Source: JAEWSN01 sp942493335 (GTDB taxonomy: Bacteria > Bacillota > Clostridia > DSM-8532). Taken from it: a stretch of DNA of 64,000 bases. The notes under the pieces were generated by a model, which worked only from the letters and a program-made list of their open reading frames with translations, had not been told where the DNA came from and did no database searches. Within the stretch, counting starts at the first letter, position 1. Each line of letters starts with the position of its first letter. Positions 25,901 to 34,411 of the stretch are shown in pieces. The position numbers and the translations under genes were made by a program. The stretch spans positions 2,356,001 to 2,420,000 of the forward strand of contig OW818693.1 in NCBI GenBank assembly GCA_942493335.1. The letters run 5' to 3'.

Positions 25901-28324
25901 TGCGGGATAAGGGACCGTTTCCTTGCCGGCATCCACAAAGACGGCGCCATCGGTGGAAATGGAGAAGTCATATTCCACCTTCAACGATACCCGACGGACC
26001 CCCATGTCATTCAGCGCCCGCTTGTCATAGAAATTCCACTGCTCGGTGGACAGATAGCGTCTCCAGTCCGTCTCCTTGAGGATGTGGTTGTAGGCGACGG
26101 AAATGCCCGCAAGGGTCAGGACGCCGGTGAGCGGGTCCGCGGTCACGTTCGGCGAGACGGACAGGGTCAGATCCGGCAGCGGGACGGGGACTTCCCGGAT
26201 GGGATAGGTGGTGAAGCTCAGGATCGGCGAAGAATAGGAGATGGCTTCCCGCAGTGCGGCCGAAAGGCCGTTGGCAGGCGTGCCGTCGGGCTCCAACCCA
26301 CGATCCGCCCACACATCCGCATTGATCGCGTTCATGTCCTCGAAGCGGGCGGTGAAAACCTGGAGATAATAGGTCATGTTCGGAATGAGGAAGTCCGGAT
26401 ATGGGCCGCGGTTGCCGGCTTCATTGTTTTCGTTGTGCGCCGGATCGGCATCCAGATCAAACGGTGGAACCGCCGTGAGGTCCATGAACAGCCCGGTCCC
26501 GTCAAGCTCGCAGGTGAGCCGCGTCGGATCCCCCTCCACTTCGGAAAGCTGCGACTTGCCGATGACGATCGTACGTTTCTGCCGATCCGGGAGATAAACG
26601 GAGACGGAATTCGTTCCATCGGTCAAAACCGTCTTTCTGGAAGGCGTTTCATCCGAAGCATCGGGCATCAGGGTGGAAAGCAGAATGTTGAAAGCCGGAT
26701 CAATGGCGCTGTTCGGGGTAGCCCGGTAACTGAGCCAGTTCGCGCCGTTGTAGGTCGACCAGACGGAAGGCTTGTCGAAAGTGAGTACAATCCGGCTCAT
26801 CGGAATTTCCACGCCGATGCCCGCCTGCGTGACCGTCTGCAGACCGTCGTACTTTGCAGTCACCGTCATGTTCTGCGGCAGGGCCGGACGTCCTGTCTGG
26901 CCCCCGAGCAGCATCAGGCTGTTTGCCATGGTGGTGTTCCGGGGAAGCAATGCCCCCTGTTCCGCGCACACCACGCGGATGTAGCGGTCCGGAAGGCTTC
27001 CGCTGCTGATGTCGAACGGCAGGATGACGCTTCCGTACAGCGTTCCCGCCGCAAGGCTCGAGTCCGGTACCGTGATCCAGTTGCCTCTCGCACGGACTTC
27101 CGCCGAGTTCGGATCAATGAAGTCATTGAACGCCAGATCCTGTATCTCATAATACAGCTTGGTGTACCGGCCGTTCGTCACCTTGCGGAAGCGGATTTCC
27201 ACCTTGTTTTCATCCACTTTTGACATTTCGTATTCCATCGGGGTGAAAATGGAGGTGAGCGGCCCGTATTTCGCAAAGGCCTTGTCCGTATTCAGAACCG
27301 GGTTGATGTTGGCCTTTCCGAAAAGCAAAGCCGTATCGCTGAGCGACACCTTTGCCGTGCCGTTCCACAAGACCAGGCCCATGCTGACATCTTCGAACTC
27401 GGTGCCGGATTCGATTCCGCACTCCTTCGTCAGATCCGCCCAAACGAACCCGTCATTGGCTGGCAGGGGTCTGCCCGTTGCGGGATCAAGCCCCTGGATG
27501 GCGGGAGGTGTGACGGAGAGCGGGTCGATGGTCGCACCCGTCATGCGGAGGGAGACATCCGAACTGTGCAGGGCATTGAACTCCATGGCCACTGTCGTGT
27601 TCCGGCCCTTGTTCATGGTGAAGTAGAAACCGGATTCCGAGATGTTGACCGGATCGACTGTGCTCCGCAAGGCGGTCTTCCATTCGGACCGCATCCGCTC
27701 GGTCAGGTATTGGACCCCGGCGGAAGTATACACGGTCGGCACCTTCCAGCGCAGCCGCATGACCGGCTTCAGCCCGGATACCACCGTACTCGCGGCCGCA
27801 GGGGGCGTGAGAATGTTGCCGTTCATGTCCTCCAGCTGCGGGTTGTTGTCGATCAGGTTGTTGGCCGTCTCGTCGAAGGATTCCCCTTCGAAGGTCATGC
27901 CCGTGAGCACGTAGGGTCTGGCCTGGCCGGTCTGATTGGTACCGGCTGTGTCCGAATAGACGCGAAGATCGAGATCATAGATATGGTCCGGGCCGAGAGG
28001 CAGTTCCAGGACGGCGGTCTTGACCCCGTTCTCGAGGGTGTAGCGAAAGAGGGAACCCACCGCGTCCGGATCGGTCTGGTCCGGTATCGTGACCACCGCC
28101 CCCGCTGCATCGTGCCATCCGCAGCGGATGAGACCCGGCAGGGACGGAGCGGGCCAGAAGATTTCATGGGTATCGGTGGCCGCCACGTACCGGTAGCCCG
28201 GCGTCAGCGTCACGACCGCCGCCCCGACCGGCAGGATGGAGGAAGGAATCATCCATACGGTCAGCAGGATGATGGTCAGGACCATGGACAGGAGGGATTT
28301 CCCCCTCCGGAATCGCTTCTTCAT
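22955..28324 (-). CDS. Secreted 1789-residue fibronectin type III-like surface protein
   Basis: Start at ATG 28324, 9 bases after GGAGG, gives a signal peptide with Arg/Lys then SLLSMVLTIILLTVWMIPSS. Long arrays of fibronectin-like modules follow, with repeated junctions such as NMTYYLQVFTARF, NTTYYVKARPSL, NTQYYLSLRAVR and NTTYFVRLWASN, spaced by Pro-rich linkers. The last ~400 residues are different and may hold degenerate SLH-like helices (TGREAVLLYELLSERTTEAQ). No enzymatic motif is evident. It is the first gene of an operon with the 1312-residue protein. Such large modular exported proteins are typical of S-layer-bearing Clostridia, but the ligand is unknown. Confidence 0.78.
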   Translation of the reverse strand: MKKRFRRGKSLLSMVLTIILLTVWMIPSSILPVGAAVVTLTPGYRYVAATDTHEIFWPAPSLPGLIRCGWHDAAGAVVTIPDQTDPDAVGSLFRYTLENGVKTAVLELPLGPDHIYDLDLRVYSDTAGTNQTGQARPYVLTGMTFEGESFDETANNLIDNNPQLEDMNGNILTPPAAASTVVSGLKPVMRLRWKVPTVYTSAGVQYLTERMRSEWKTALRSTVDPVNISESGFYFTMNKGRNTTVAMEFNALHSSDVSLRMTGATIDPLSVTPPAIQGLDPATGRPLPANDGFVWADLTKECGIESGTEFEDVSMGLVLWNGTAKVSLSDTALLFGKANINPVLNTDKAFAKYGPLTSIFTPMEYEMSKVDENKVEIRFRKVTNGRYTKLYYEIQDLAFNDFIDPNSAEVRARGNWITVPDSSLAAGTLYGSVILPFDISSGSLPDRYIRVVCAEQGALLPRNTTMANSLMLLGGQTGRPALPQNMTVTAKYDGLQTVTQAGIGVEIPMSRIVLTFDKPSVWSTYNGANWLSYRATPNSAIDPAFNILLSTLMPDASDETPSRKTVLTDGTNSVSVYLPDRQKRTIVIGKSQLSEVEGDPTRLTCELDGTGLFMDLTAVPPFDLDADPAHNENNEAGNRGPYPDFLIPNMTYYLQVFTARFEDMNAINADVWADRGLEPDGTPANGLSAALREAISYSSPILSFTTYPIREVPVPLPDLTLSVSPNVTADPLTGVLTLAGISVAYNHILKETDWRRYLSTEQWNFYDKRALNDMGVRRVSLKVEYDFSISTDGAVFVDAGKETVPYPALATLPPAHQIRSVPDPIADNAPDPGAELILPNTTYYVKARPSLWVTECQNGTTVPDEPFTLGNTMDTAVKTLTTPKLDLVSLDNITRNPRAPTEFSMATDADGNPRLTDASVVMQWMHREADVGYEMIVTSVIPPPASDPTDPELASDPQLVDFLTYYRTQSPDLVSGGALYIPLNNAAARTAMASGDLKLTLDPATLAVLFPMKGFLEPNTQYYLSLRAVRNRGTLVNGVQTPPPSRWVTVPVTTPLVKGPEQFEVVRDLEIGFTVLSNLPKGDPSNFEIYMKKTSETDSAYVKLSRDRYSLVRNAGTGEYHWRVLGLQSDTWYDFRLRHIPPDAKWYDAATATWMATPGKPVTRKTRDALHEVEVRWEGEHAYTYSLEARTADEVDYTRLVYSGSGVSDYGYEDAAGGRIDYYQEQSNAQLRENPNKYMYYARITRKKSLQRDGTFQQVPLATNTTYFVRLWASNPAIGATVGDDGGKADSIHVGPVSTRTDFSQSDYDQAKDKENIISLYDEQAEELNRKPYWLVDKGANNAVRVLLKGDRVQAMLESDPGGTQIITLDKENDNAVLYEVTVPEQVLETIHRVDGRLAVRIGGAEYLLSRSSFNLPALRAQVASSQVGETMLRIRIARRDAGDVALPSLYERASKVYGFSVETIGSRYTRGVLEKMIDEILNNPLAKGPFKYGIVDRERGMLDKNASAYTYRVHTDLLDTVGGMVGRVETEMSRYLKDILDGGSGVTAFSVQKAAVNAFPGAILARLNYAYLSGRILPLILPAGTSTWKEPAGMRAFTDSQGAFRLDGPGSMVIVSAKGVQGTSAIAWPGLTAIAGKYDLTYAFGTKPIYPTNTVTGREAVLLYELLSERTTEAQGLTMAQKLALLGLGDVIQTRTLLIPVDNQRAVSWSVQLYAGSLGKPVEQIKTVRTPAIANLSEVLPKLQKPVVLGLDMSLAALDARKRFDAKGTASVGSLLEMAQKVLTLLGK

Positions 28325-28560
28325 GCGTGGTATCCTCCGCTTGCCGGCCATCCCCGCGCGGTTGCGGGCAGGGTGACCAAACAGGCGCATTACGCGCCAT
28401 CAGGGTATATATCGGCGTTTCCGGCCCCCAGGTTGAATGACGGTTTTGTTACAGGACACCCGGCCGTTCCCGACCGTATAGCACGAGGCGGCTGGCCTGC
28501 CATCGCAACCGATGCATCCTTCCTGTTCCGGATCCCCCTGCATTGCAGGAAACAGACGCA

Positions 28561-30261
28561 TCAGCCGCATCCAAGCAATTCCGCCACAATGGATTCGACC
28601 TGGTCCATGGGGACGGCCTTTCGGATTCTTTTGTCCCGCGTGGAGATTTCCACCTCGCCCTTTTCCGTGTTCCGCTTACTGACCACAATCCGGACCGGGA
28701 CTCCAAGCAGGTCCGCATCCGCGAACTGGACGCCCGCGGTTGCCCCACGGTCATCCATAAGCACTTCATGCTTCTTCCCAAGCCGTTCATACAGCAGACG
28801 ACCGACATCCCCGACTGCCTCCAGATCGCTGTTGAGCAGACAGATGTGAACCTGCCAGGGCGCGACCGAAACGGGCCAGATCGGGCCGAACTCGTCATGG
28901 CTGGCTTCAACGAGGCACGCGACCAGCCGGCCGACCCCGATGCCATAGCAGCCCATGACGGGATTTCGACGCTGACCGTCCGCATCCGCATAGGTCATGT
29001 TCATGCTTTCCGTGTACTTGCTGCCCAATTGGAAGATGTTCCCCACTTCCACACCGCGTTGCAGGCTCAGTGTCCCGCCGCACTGGCGGCATTGGCTCCC
29101 GCCGTTCACCCTGGCGACATCCGAAAAGCGGATACCGGGCAGATCGCGGGGCACGCTGATGCCCTTCGTGTGCCAGTTCGGGCGGTTCGCGCCACCGATG
29201 AGGTTCCGCTCCCCTTCCAGTGAGGTGTCGAAGACAACTTCGCATCCCGCCTCCGACAAACCGAGTGCGCCGACAAAGCCGAGGTTCAGACCCGTTTCTG
29301 CATCGCACGTCCAGGGAGACACTTCTGCCCCCGCCACCTGGCGCAGCTTTGCCTCGTTCACCTGCAGGTCGCCCCGGATGAACACAACCAGTGGAATTGC
29401 TCTGCCTTCCACAGCAAAGACGGCCGCTTTCATGAGCCCGGCCTCCGGCACGTCGAAAAAGGAAGCGAGGGATGCGATGTCCTTGATTCCCGGCGTATGG
29501 ACATCCACCCTTTCCGTCTCTGCCCTGCCGGTCCGCTCCAGAACGGCAACGGCCACTTCCATGTTGGCCTTGTAGCCGCATTCCGGGCAGATCAGCAGGG
29601 AATCCTCGCCAGTCTCGGTCAGCAGCATGTATTCATGGGCCACCTTGCCCCCCATCATGCCGGTATCTGAACCGACCGAGATGACCTGGGGAAGCCCGAC
29701 CCGTGAGAAAATGCGGTGATATGCCGCCGCGACTTCATCGTACTGCCGTTCCAGATCCTCCTGGGAGGTATGGAACGAATAGGCATCCTTCATGGTGAAT
29801 TCTCGCACACGAATCAAGCCACCGCGGGAACGCGGTTCATCGCGGAACTTCGTCTGGATCTGATAGATCATGAAAGGGTATTTCACGTAGGAGGTCGCCT
29901 CATTCCGCGCCAGATGCACGGAGGCCTCCTCATGGGTCATGCCGAGCAGCATGTCGTGGCCGCTCCGGTCCTTCATCCGCATCAGTTCCTCGCCGATGCT
30001 GTCGAACCGACCCGATTCCCGCCAAAGCTCCGCCGGCATCACCACGGGCATCAGGACTTCCTGCCCGCCGATCCCGTCCATCTCCTCGCGGAGGATCCGC
30101 TCGATCTTCATTGCCACCCGTTTTCCGGCTGGCAGCAGCGAATAGATGCCGTTGGCCACCTGCCGGACATACCCGCCTCGCAGCAGAAACCGGTGGCTCG
30201 CCAGGGTCGCTTCGGAGGGAATCTCCTTCAACCGCTCTCCAAGTAGTTTGCTCATCAGCAT
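28561..30261 (-). CDS. proS: Prolyl-tRNA synthetase
   Basis: Class II synthetase that charges tRNA-Pro. Motifs include GGYVRQVANGIYSLLPAGKR, EMDGIGGQEVLMPVVMP, the class II motif 2 region FRDEPRSRGGLIRVREFTMKD (quoted in part), an inserted editing domain (about 225-390), MGCYGIGVGR (motif 3) and a C-terminal anticodon-binding domain. About 566 residues, bacterial ProS type with the INS editing domain. Start: GGAGG ends at 30271 and ATG 30261 lies 9 bases on; the ATG at 30270 abuts the site and is unlikely. A long structured leader with a terminator precedes it, so transcription attenuation is likely. Confidence 0.96.
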   Translation of the reverse strand: MLMSKLLGERLKEIPSEATLASHRFLLRGGYVRQVANGIYSLLPAGKRVAMKIERILREEMDGIGGQEVLMPVVMPAELWRESGRFDSIGEELMRMKDRSGHDMLLGMTHEEASVHLARNEATSYVKYPFMIYQIQTKFRDEPRSRGGLIRVREFTMKDAYSFHTSQEDLERQYDEVAAAYHRIFSRVGLPQVISVGSDTGMMGGKVAHEYMLLTETGEDSLLICPECGYKANMEVAVAVLERTGRAETERVDVHTPGIKDIASLASFFDVPEAGLMKAAVFAVEGRAIPLVVFIRGDLQVNEAKLRQVAGAEVSPWTCDAETGLNLGFVGALGLSEAGCEVVFDTSLEGERNLIGGANRPNWHTKGISVPRDLPGIRFSDVARVNGGSQCRQCGGTLSLQRGVEVGNIFQLGSKYTESMNMTYADADGQRRNPVMGCYGIGVGRLVACLVEASHDEFGPIWPVSVAPWQVHICLLNSDLEAVGDVGRLLYERLGKKHEVLMDDRGATAGVQFADADLLGVPVRIVVSKRNTEKGEVEISTRDKRIRKAVPMDQVESIVAELLGCG

Positions 30262-30329
30262 GATATTCATCCTCCGTTCATGATTTCAGGGAAACTCGGT
30301 TCTGTCTGGAAAGAAGCCTGAATCGCAAC

Positions 30330-30361
30330 AAAAAACACCATGCATCTTCCTGCATGGTGTT
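30330..30361 (-). terminator. Intrinsic terminator in the proS leader
   Basis: On the minus strand ACACCATGCA pairs with TGCATGGTGT around the loop GGAAGA and is followed by six T. It lies about 70 bases ahead of the proS start and inside its presumed transcript, so it can only serve as an attenuator or as the end of a separate short RNA. Confidence 0.85.
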
Positions 30362-30491
30362 CCTACTGTTCCATACAGGCACATGCCGAACGGCACCTGC
30401 ACCCGTATCTCAGGTGCAAGTGCTATCGCGGGTTCGGGGTGCCGGTACGAAAAATGCTGTGTTCCATCCTGATCCTCTGTCCTCCTGTGTT
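30349..30491 (-). promoter_or_regulatory. Structured proS leader RNA with antiterminator
   Basis: From the predicted transcription start near 30491 to the terminator the minus strand folds into an 11-bp hairpin (GCACTTGCACC with GGTGCAGGTGC, one G-T pair). Next comes a hairpin CCTGTATGG / CCATGCAGG (30371-30379 with 30349-30357, 9 bp, one G-T, 13-base loop). This second hairpin uses the same CCATGCA that the terminator needs, so the two are mutually exclusive. That is the layout of a riboswitch or T-box. The T-box core AGGGTGGNACCGCG is not present; only TGGAAC in the antiterminator loop faintly recalls it. Ligand unknown. Confidence 0.6.
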
Positions 30492-30497
30492 TCCGAA

Positions 30498-30526
30498 ATC
30501 CTATCATCCGCCTCCAGCCGTGTCAA
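30498..30526 (-). promoter_or_regulatory. Sigma-A promoter of the proS leader
   Basis: TTGACA (-35, perfect) and TAGGAT (-10) are 17 bases apart on the minus strand. This places transcription start about 230 bases ahead of the proS ATG, giving room for the structured leader. Confidence 0.75.
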
Positions 30527-30605
30527 GCCGGGATTCCATTGCCGTACCCATCTAGTCATGCCGGATTCCATTGCCATTCCCGCCCGTTCATCGCATAATG
30601 GGCAT

Positions 30606-31259
30606 ATGGACAAACAGGAAAACCTGCTCAGGAACCTTTCGTTCCTGCACATCCCGAATGAATCCGGAACCGCGTCCTTTGGCTGCGATCAGGACTGGTT
30701 CAGCACCGCCTGGAAGCGCCAGGCCGGCTGCGGCCCCAATGCGGCCTCCAACATGCTCCTGTATCTGCAGGCCGGCGGACGAATCCATCTGGACTTCGGG
30801 ATCAATGGAAAAACCGAGATCAAGGCGCTCATGGAAGCGGTCTGGCGTCATGTGACACCCAGCCTGCTCGGTGTGCACACCATCCGGCGTTTCGCGAAAG
30901 GCCTGCATGCCTTTTCCGTGCAGCATGGTGTGTCTCTTTCCTGTGAATTGCTTGAGGTCCCGCGAAGACACAAGAACCGGCCTTCCGTGGAAGAAGCGGC
31001 GCGCTTTATTTCGGAAGGACTGGAACGGGACTGCCCCGTCGCATTCCTGAACCTCCACAACGGTTCGGTTGCACCGCTCGATGCCTGGCATTGGGTGACA
31101 GTGGTCAGTCTGAGACACGATGAATCCGGCACCCCGGTGCTCGGGATCTATGACGGAGACAAGGCCTTTGATGCGAACCTGTCAGACTGGTTGGCTTCTT
31201 CTGCGGCCGGCGGCGGGTTTGCAAGACTTGGCGCACCCTTGCCGGCCAACCCGTTCTGA
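30606..31259 (+). CDS. Papain-fold / C39-like cysteine peptidase-type protein, function unknown
   Basis: A 217-residue protein with AGCGPNAASNMLLYL near residue 39 (candidate nucleophile Cys in a CGPxxxxN setting), WHWVTVVSL near 163 (candidate His) and YDGDKAFD near 180 (candidate Asp). This order fits papain-like or C39-type peptidases and transglutaminase-like folds. There is no signal peptide or transmembrane segment, so it appears cytoplasmic. I do not recognise the specific family, and no substrate is suggested by neighbours; it is divergent from proS and precedes the DnaD/DnaC pair. The ribosome binding site ahead of ATG 30606 is weak, so the start is less certain. Confidence 0.6.
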   Translation: MDKQENLLRNLSFLHIPNESGTASFGCDQDWFSTAWKRQAGCGPNAASNMLLYLQAGGRIHLDFGINGKTEIKALMEAVWRHVTPSLLGVHTIRRFAKGLHAFSVQHGVSLSCELLEVPRRHKNRPSVEEAARFISEGLERDCPVAFLNLHNGSVAPLDAWHWVTVVSLRHDESGTPVLGIYDGDKAFDANLSDWLASSAAGGGFARLGAPLPANPF

Positions 31260-31316
31260 ACGATCTTCCGTCAGGCCTGACTCACTTTCCAGACCATCCG
31301 TCCACGACGGGAATCA

Positions 31317-31325
31317 TGGTATAAT
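31317..31325 (+). promoter_or_regulatory. Extended -10 promoter ahead of the DnaD/DnaC pair
   Basis: TGGTATAAT is an extended -10 element with a perfect TATAAT, 64 bases ahead of the dnaD-like start. No good -35 is seen, as often tolerated by extended -10 promoters. Confidence 0.5.
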
Positions 31326-31388
31326 GATCTTCGCGATCCGTCCCCATCATGTTCACCTATCCGGAAACAACAGGCCAAAGGAGATTCC

Positions 31389-32408
31389 ATGCATTTTGAT
31401 TCCATGAAGGGCGTACTGCTCTCGGACACCCTTGTTCCCGATCTTTTCCTGAGCGACTGCCTGCCTTCGCTGCCGGCCAACGAGGTGAAGCTGTACCTTT
31501 ACTGCGTCTTTCTTGCCAAGTACGGAAAGACAGCCGAAACGGAGGAGCTCGCCGCGCGTCTGGAAATGGAAACGGATGTGGTGAATGCATGTTTTGTTAA
31601 CCTCGAACAGGAAGGACTTCTTTTCCGCACCCGCACTGGTTTTTCCCTGACGGATCTGAAGGAGCGGGAGATCAACCGCCTGTATAGGAAACGCACCGAT
31701 TCCCTGCCGGAGGAAGCGCTTGCGAACAGTGCCGCCAACATCCGTCGGAACCAGTCCATCGACGGCATCAACCGCATGTTCTTCCAGGGGCTGATGTCCC
31801 CTTCCTGGTATACCGCCATCGACCATTGGTTCAATGATTTCAAGTTCGACGACGATGTCATGGTCACCCTCGTCAAATACTGCCATGACATGGGCAAGCT
31901 GGGCCTCAACTATGTCCGCCGCGTGGCGGAAAGCTGGCATCTGGAAGGCATCCGGACCGCTTTCGACCTGGAGCGCCACATGGAGGAACGCGACCAGCTC
32001 ATGGCCGCCAAGAAGAAGATCCAGCGCATGCTGGGCCGGAGTTACCCGTTGACGGAACCCGAGGAAAGATATGTGAAGCTTTGGCTGAACACCTACAAAT
32101 ACGGTCTCGACATCATCGAGATGGCCGTCCAGAAGACCACAAGCCGCCCGAACGCAAATTTCGAATACCTCAACGGCATCCTGAAGAACTGGTACGAAGC
32201 CGGATACAAGACCAAGGACGAAATCACGGCGAAGGATGTGAAGCCGAAACGACCCAGGGCAGCCGGCACCTCCGTGGGCGGCAATGCCCCCGTCGCACGA
32301 CGGGACAACTTCACACAGCGCGAGTATGACGATGACTTCTTTGACAGGATTTCCAACGCAGCCCTCAAGGGATCCAGGGAATCAGGGGAAGGCGGGCAGC
32401 AGCCATGA
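31389..32408 (+). CDS. DnaD-domain replication initiation protein
   Basis: A 339-residue protein with an N-terminal winged-helix region (about 1-95, LPANEVKLYLYCVFLAKYGK) and DnaB2/DnaD-type helical domains ending in the characteristic YxxxI(L)xxW pattern (FEYLNGILKNWYEAGYKT, about 265). DnaD proteins remodel origin or fork DNA and help load the replicative helicase in Firmicutes. AAAGGAG precedes the ATG. The stop overlaps the next gene as ATGA, coupling it to the DnaC-type loader. The C-terminal ~40 residues are charged and probably disordered. Confidence 0.9.
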   Translation: MHFDSMKGVLLSDTLVPDLFLSDCLPSLPANEVKLYLYCVFLAKYGKTAETEELAARLEMETDVVNACFVNLEQEGLLFRTRTGFSLTDLKEREINRLYRKRTDSLPEEALANSAANIRRNQSIDGINRMFFQGLMSPSWYTAIDHWFNDFKFDDDVMVTLVKYCHDMGKLGLNYVRRVAESWHLEGIRTAFDLERHMEERDQLMAAKKKIQRMLGRSYPLTEPEERYVKLWLNTYKYGLDIIEMAVQKTTSRPNANFEYLNGILKNWYEAGYKTKDEITAKDVKPKRPRAAGTSVGGNAPVARRDNFTQREYDDDFFDRISNAALKGSRESGEGGQQP

Positions 32409-33415
32409 CAGGTATGGGGCGGGAAATGGCCCAATTGTACGAACAGCGGAGGGATCAGGCGATTCGTTCCCTGGAGAGGCGTCGCGAGGAAGCCTTCCGG
32501 CGGATCCCCGCCTTGGCCGATCTGGAAGCGGAAATCGGGACCATCGGCGTACAGGCGGCCCGAAGCATGCTCCATGAAGGTTCGGAAGCGGCCGCCGCGA
32601 ACCTTGTCCGCCTTGAGGATTTGAAGGCTCTTCGCCTCCATCTCCTTCAGGATGCGGGTTTCCCGGCCGACTGTCTGGAACCGCAGTGGCAGTGCGCCCG
32701 TTGCCGCGATACAGGCTATCTGGTTCGCGCTGACGGCATGCCGGGCGGTTCCTGTTCCTGCAGCCGGCAGTTCGTTCTGGAACGGCTTTACCACGCATCC
32801 AACATCAGTCAGGATCCGGAAATCGGTTTTGACCGCTATACGGATCGTTTCTACCCACAGGAAGCCTCGAAGGAAAAGTATGGGATTGAAGATTCGGTCC
32901 GGATGCATATGAACGCCGTCCGCGATCATGTGCTGCGATTCGTTGATCAATTTGCAGCGGAGGAAACCCACTCGCTATACCTCTACGGTCCAACCGGAAC
33001 CGGGAAGACCTTCCTGGCGAAATGCGCGGGAAAATCGCTTCTGGAAAGCGGGCGCACCGTACTGTACCTCTCTTCTCCCGCCTTCTTCGAAGCAGCCCGT
33101 GCCGCAAAATTCCACGATGAGGACCAGCCGGATGCAGGTGCGGCCTACCGCCGGATTCTGGGGGCGAATCTGCTGATTCTGGATGATCTGGGAACGGAGC
33201 CGGCAAGCGATTCACGCTACGCCGATTTGCTGTCCTTGCTGGAAGAACGTTCCGGAACCGGCCGCGAGCCACGCAGAACCATCATCGCGACCAACAAGGA
33301 TCTGAAACAACTGAAGACGGACTACAACGAACGCATTTATTCCCGCATTGCCGGGAATTTCGACATTCTGCCCTTCGCAGGCGCCGATATCCGGGTTCTG
33401 AAGCGTTATGGCTGA
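32405..33415 (+). CDS. DnaC/DnaI-type helicase-loader ATPase
   Basis: A 336-residue AAA+ ATPase: an N-terminal helical region, a Cys cluster (CARCRDTGYL...CSCSRQ, about residues 97-122) that resembles the zinc-binding N-domain of DnaI, then Walker A GPTGTGKT (about 195), Walker B LLILDDLG (about 258) and sensor TIIATNKD. It loads the replicative helicase DnaB on DNA during initiation and restart. It overlaps the dnaD-like gene by 4 bases. The IstB-like alternative is unlikely because no transposase is present and the partner is DnaD. Confidence 0.92.
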   Translation: MTGMGREMAQLYEQRRDQAIRSLERRREEAFRRIPALADLEAEIGTIGVQAARSMLHEGSEAAAANLVRLEDLKALRLHLLQDAGFPADCLEPQWQCARCRDTGYLVRADGMPGGSCSCSRQFVLERLYHASNISQDPEIGFDRYTDRFYPQEASKEKYGIEDSVRMHMNAVRDHVLRFVDQFAAEETHSLYLYGPTGTGKTFLAKCAGKSLLESGRTVLYLSSPAFFEAARAAKFHDEDQPDAGAAYRRILGANLLILDDLGTEPASDSRYADLLSLLEERSGTGREPRRTIIATNKDLKQLKTDYNERIYSRIAGNFDILPFAGADIRVLKRYG

Positions 33416-33430
33416 AACTGACGTGCCCGC

Positions 33431-34204
33431 TCAGTCATTGCCGAAGAATCCACCGAGCATTCCGCCGATTCCATTGTTCATCGGGTTGTTGTGCGCGGTA
33501 TTGGCGCCGCTGCCGTACGCAGCCGCATGGATGCGGTTCGCGAGCCTGGAGAAGGGCAGGGACTGCAGGAACACGGTACCCGGCCCGGAAACGGACGCCA
33601 GAAACAGGCCCTCCCCGCCGAACAACGCGTTCTTGAAGCCGCCGACAAACTGGATGTCATAATTGACGCCCTGCGTGAAACCGACGATGCAGCCTGTATC
33701 TACGCGCAATGTTTCACCCGGCGCCAAATCACGACGGATGATGGTGCCGCCCGCATGAATGAATGCAAGGCCGTTTCCCGTCAGACGCTGCAGGATGAAC
33801 CCTTCTCCGCCGAACAGACCGGCGCCCATGCGTCGGGTGAAGGCGACTTCAACATCGATGCCGGCTGCGCTGCAAAGATAGGAATCTTTCTGGCAAATGA
33901 AGGTTCCCCCGAACAGATTGAGATCCAATGGGATGATCTTGCCCGGATAAGGTGCCGCAAATCCGGTTCGCTGCTTGGCCCCGGACGCATTGTAGAAGGT
34001 TGTGATCATGAAACTTTCGCCGGTGATCATCCGCTTGAAACCGCCGAAGATGCCATTGCCGCCAAGCCCGGTGTCCATCTGGATTCCCTGCTCCATATAC
34101 AGCATGGCGCCGGCTTCCGCCCGCACGCCTTCGCCCGGGTCAAGCTCGATTTCCACCAGCTGCATATCATCTCCGACAATGCGGTAATCAATCATGTCCG
34201 CCAT
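33431..34204 (-). CDS. AIM24 family protein (TIGR00266)
   Basis: A 257-residue beta-rich protein of the AIM24/TIGR00266 family: MIDYRIVGDDMQLVEIELDP, EAGAMLYMEQGIQMDT, FGGEGFILQRLTGNGLAFIHAGG (quoted in part), VDTGCIVGFTQGVNYDIQFV and a Gly/Asn-rich tail (GIGGMLGGFFGND). Function is not established in bacteria; yeast Aim24 acts in mitochondrial inner-membrane organisation. GGAGGGG precedes the ATG. It converges on the DnaC-type gene with a 15-base gap. Confidence 0.9.
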   Translation of the reverse strand: MADMIDYRIVGDDMQLVEIELDPGEGVRAEAGAMLYMEQGIQMDTGLGGNGIFGGFKRMITGESFMITTFYNASGAKQRTGFAAPYPGKIIPLDLNLFGGTFICQKDSYLCSAAGIDVEVAFTRRMGAGLFGGEGFILQRLTGNGLAFIHAGGTIIRRDLAPGETLRVDTGCIVGFTQGVNYDIQFVGGFKNALFGGEGLFLASVSGPGTVFLQSLPFSRLANRIHAAAYGSGANTAHNNPMNNGIGGMLGGFFGND

Positions 34205-34411
34205 AAGTTTCCCCTCCGTTCGCTCTGCCGATTATGCGGGATGCCCTCCGCACCCGCCGCCTTTTACAGGCGGAACAGCACCACTGTACGCATTTACGCC
34301 GGAGCTGTTTCAGCCTCATGCACATGATACGTAGAAAAAGGGCTTCGGGTTGCCTCTCGGAGAAAAAAACTGTTTGGGGATCGGATTGCTTTGGACGGGA
34401 TCACCGCAGGA

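Noticed and set aside
30340..30480. 5S rRNA in the proS leader (short similarities such as CCGAACCCG and AGTAGGAACACC)
   Set aside because: The 3' end would need a complementary GCATGGTG at the 5' end to close helix I, and none is present at the right distance; the matching CCATGCA is instead used by the terminator stem.
30340..30500. Classical T-box riboswitch for proS
   Set aside because: The AGGGTGGNACCGCG core is not found, and the only TGGN candidate (TGGA) does not fit a discriminator A as expected for tRNA-Pro; reported only as an unclassified attenuator.
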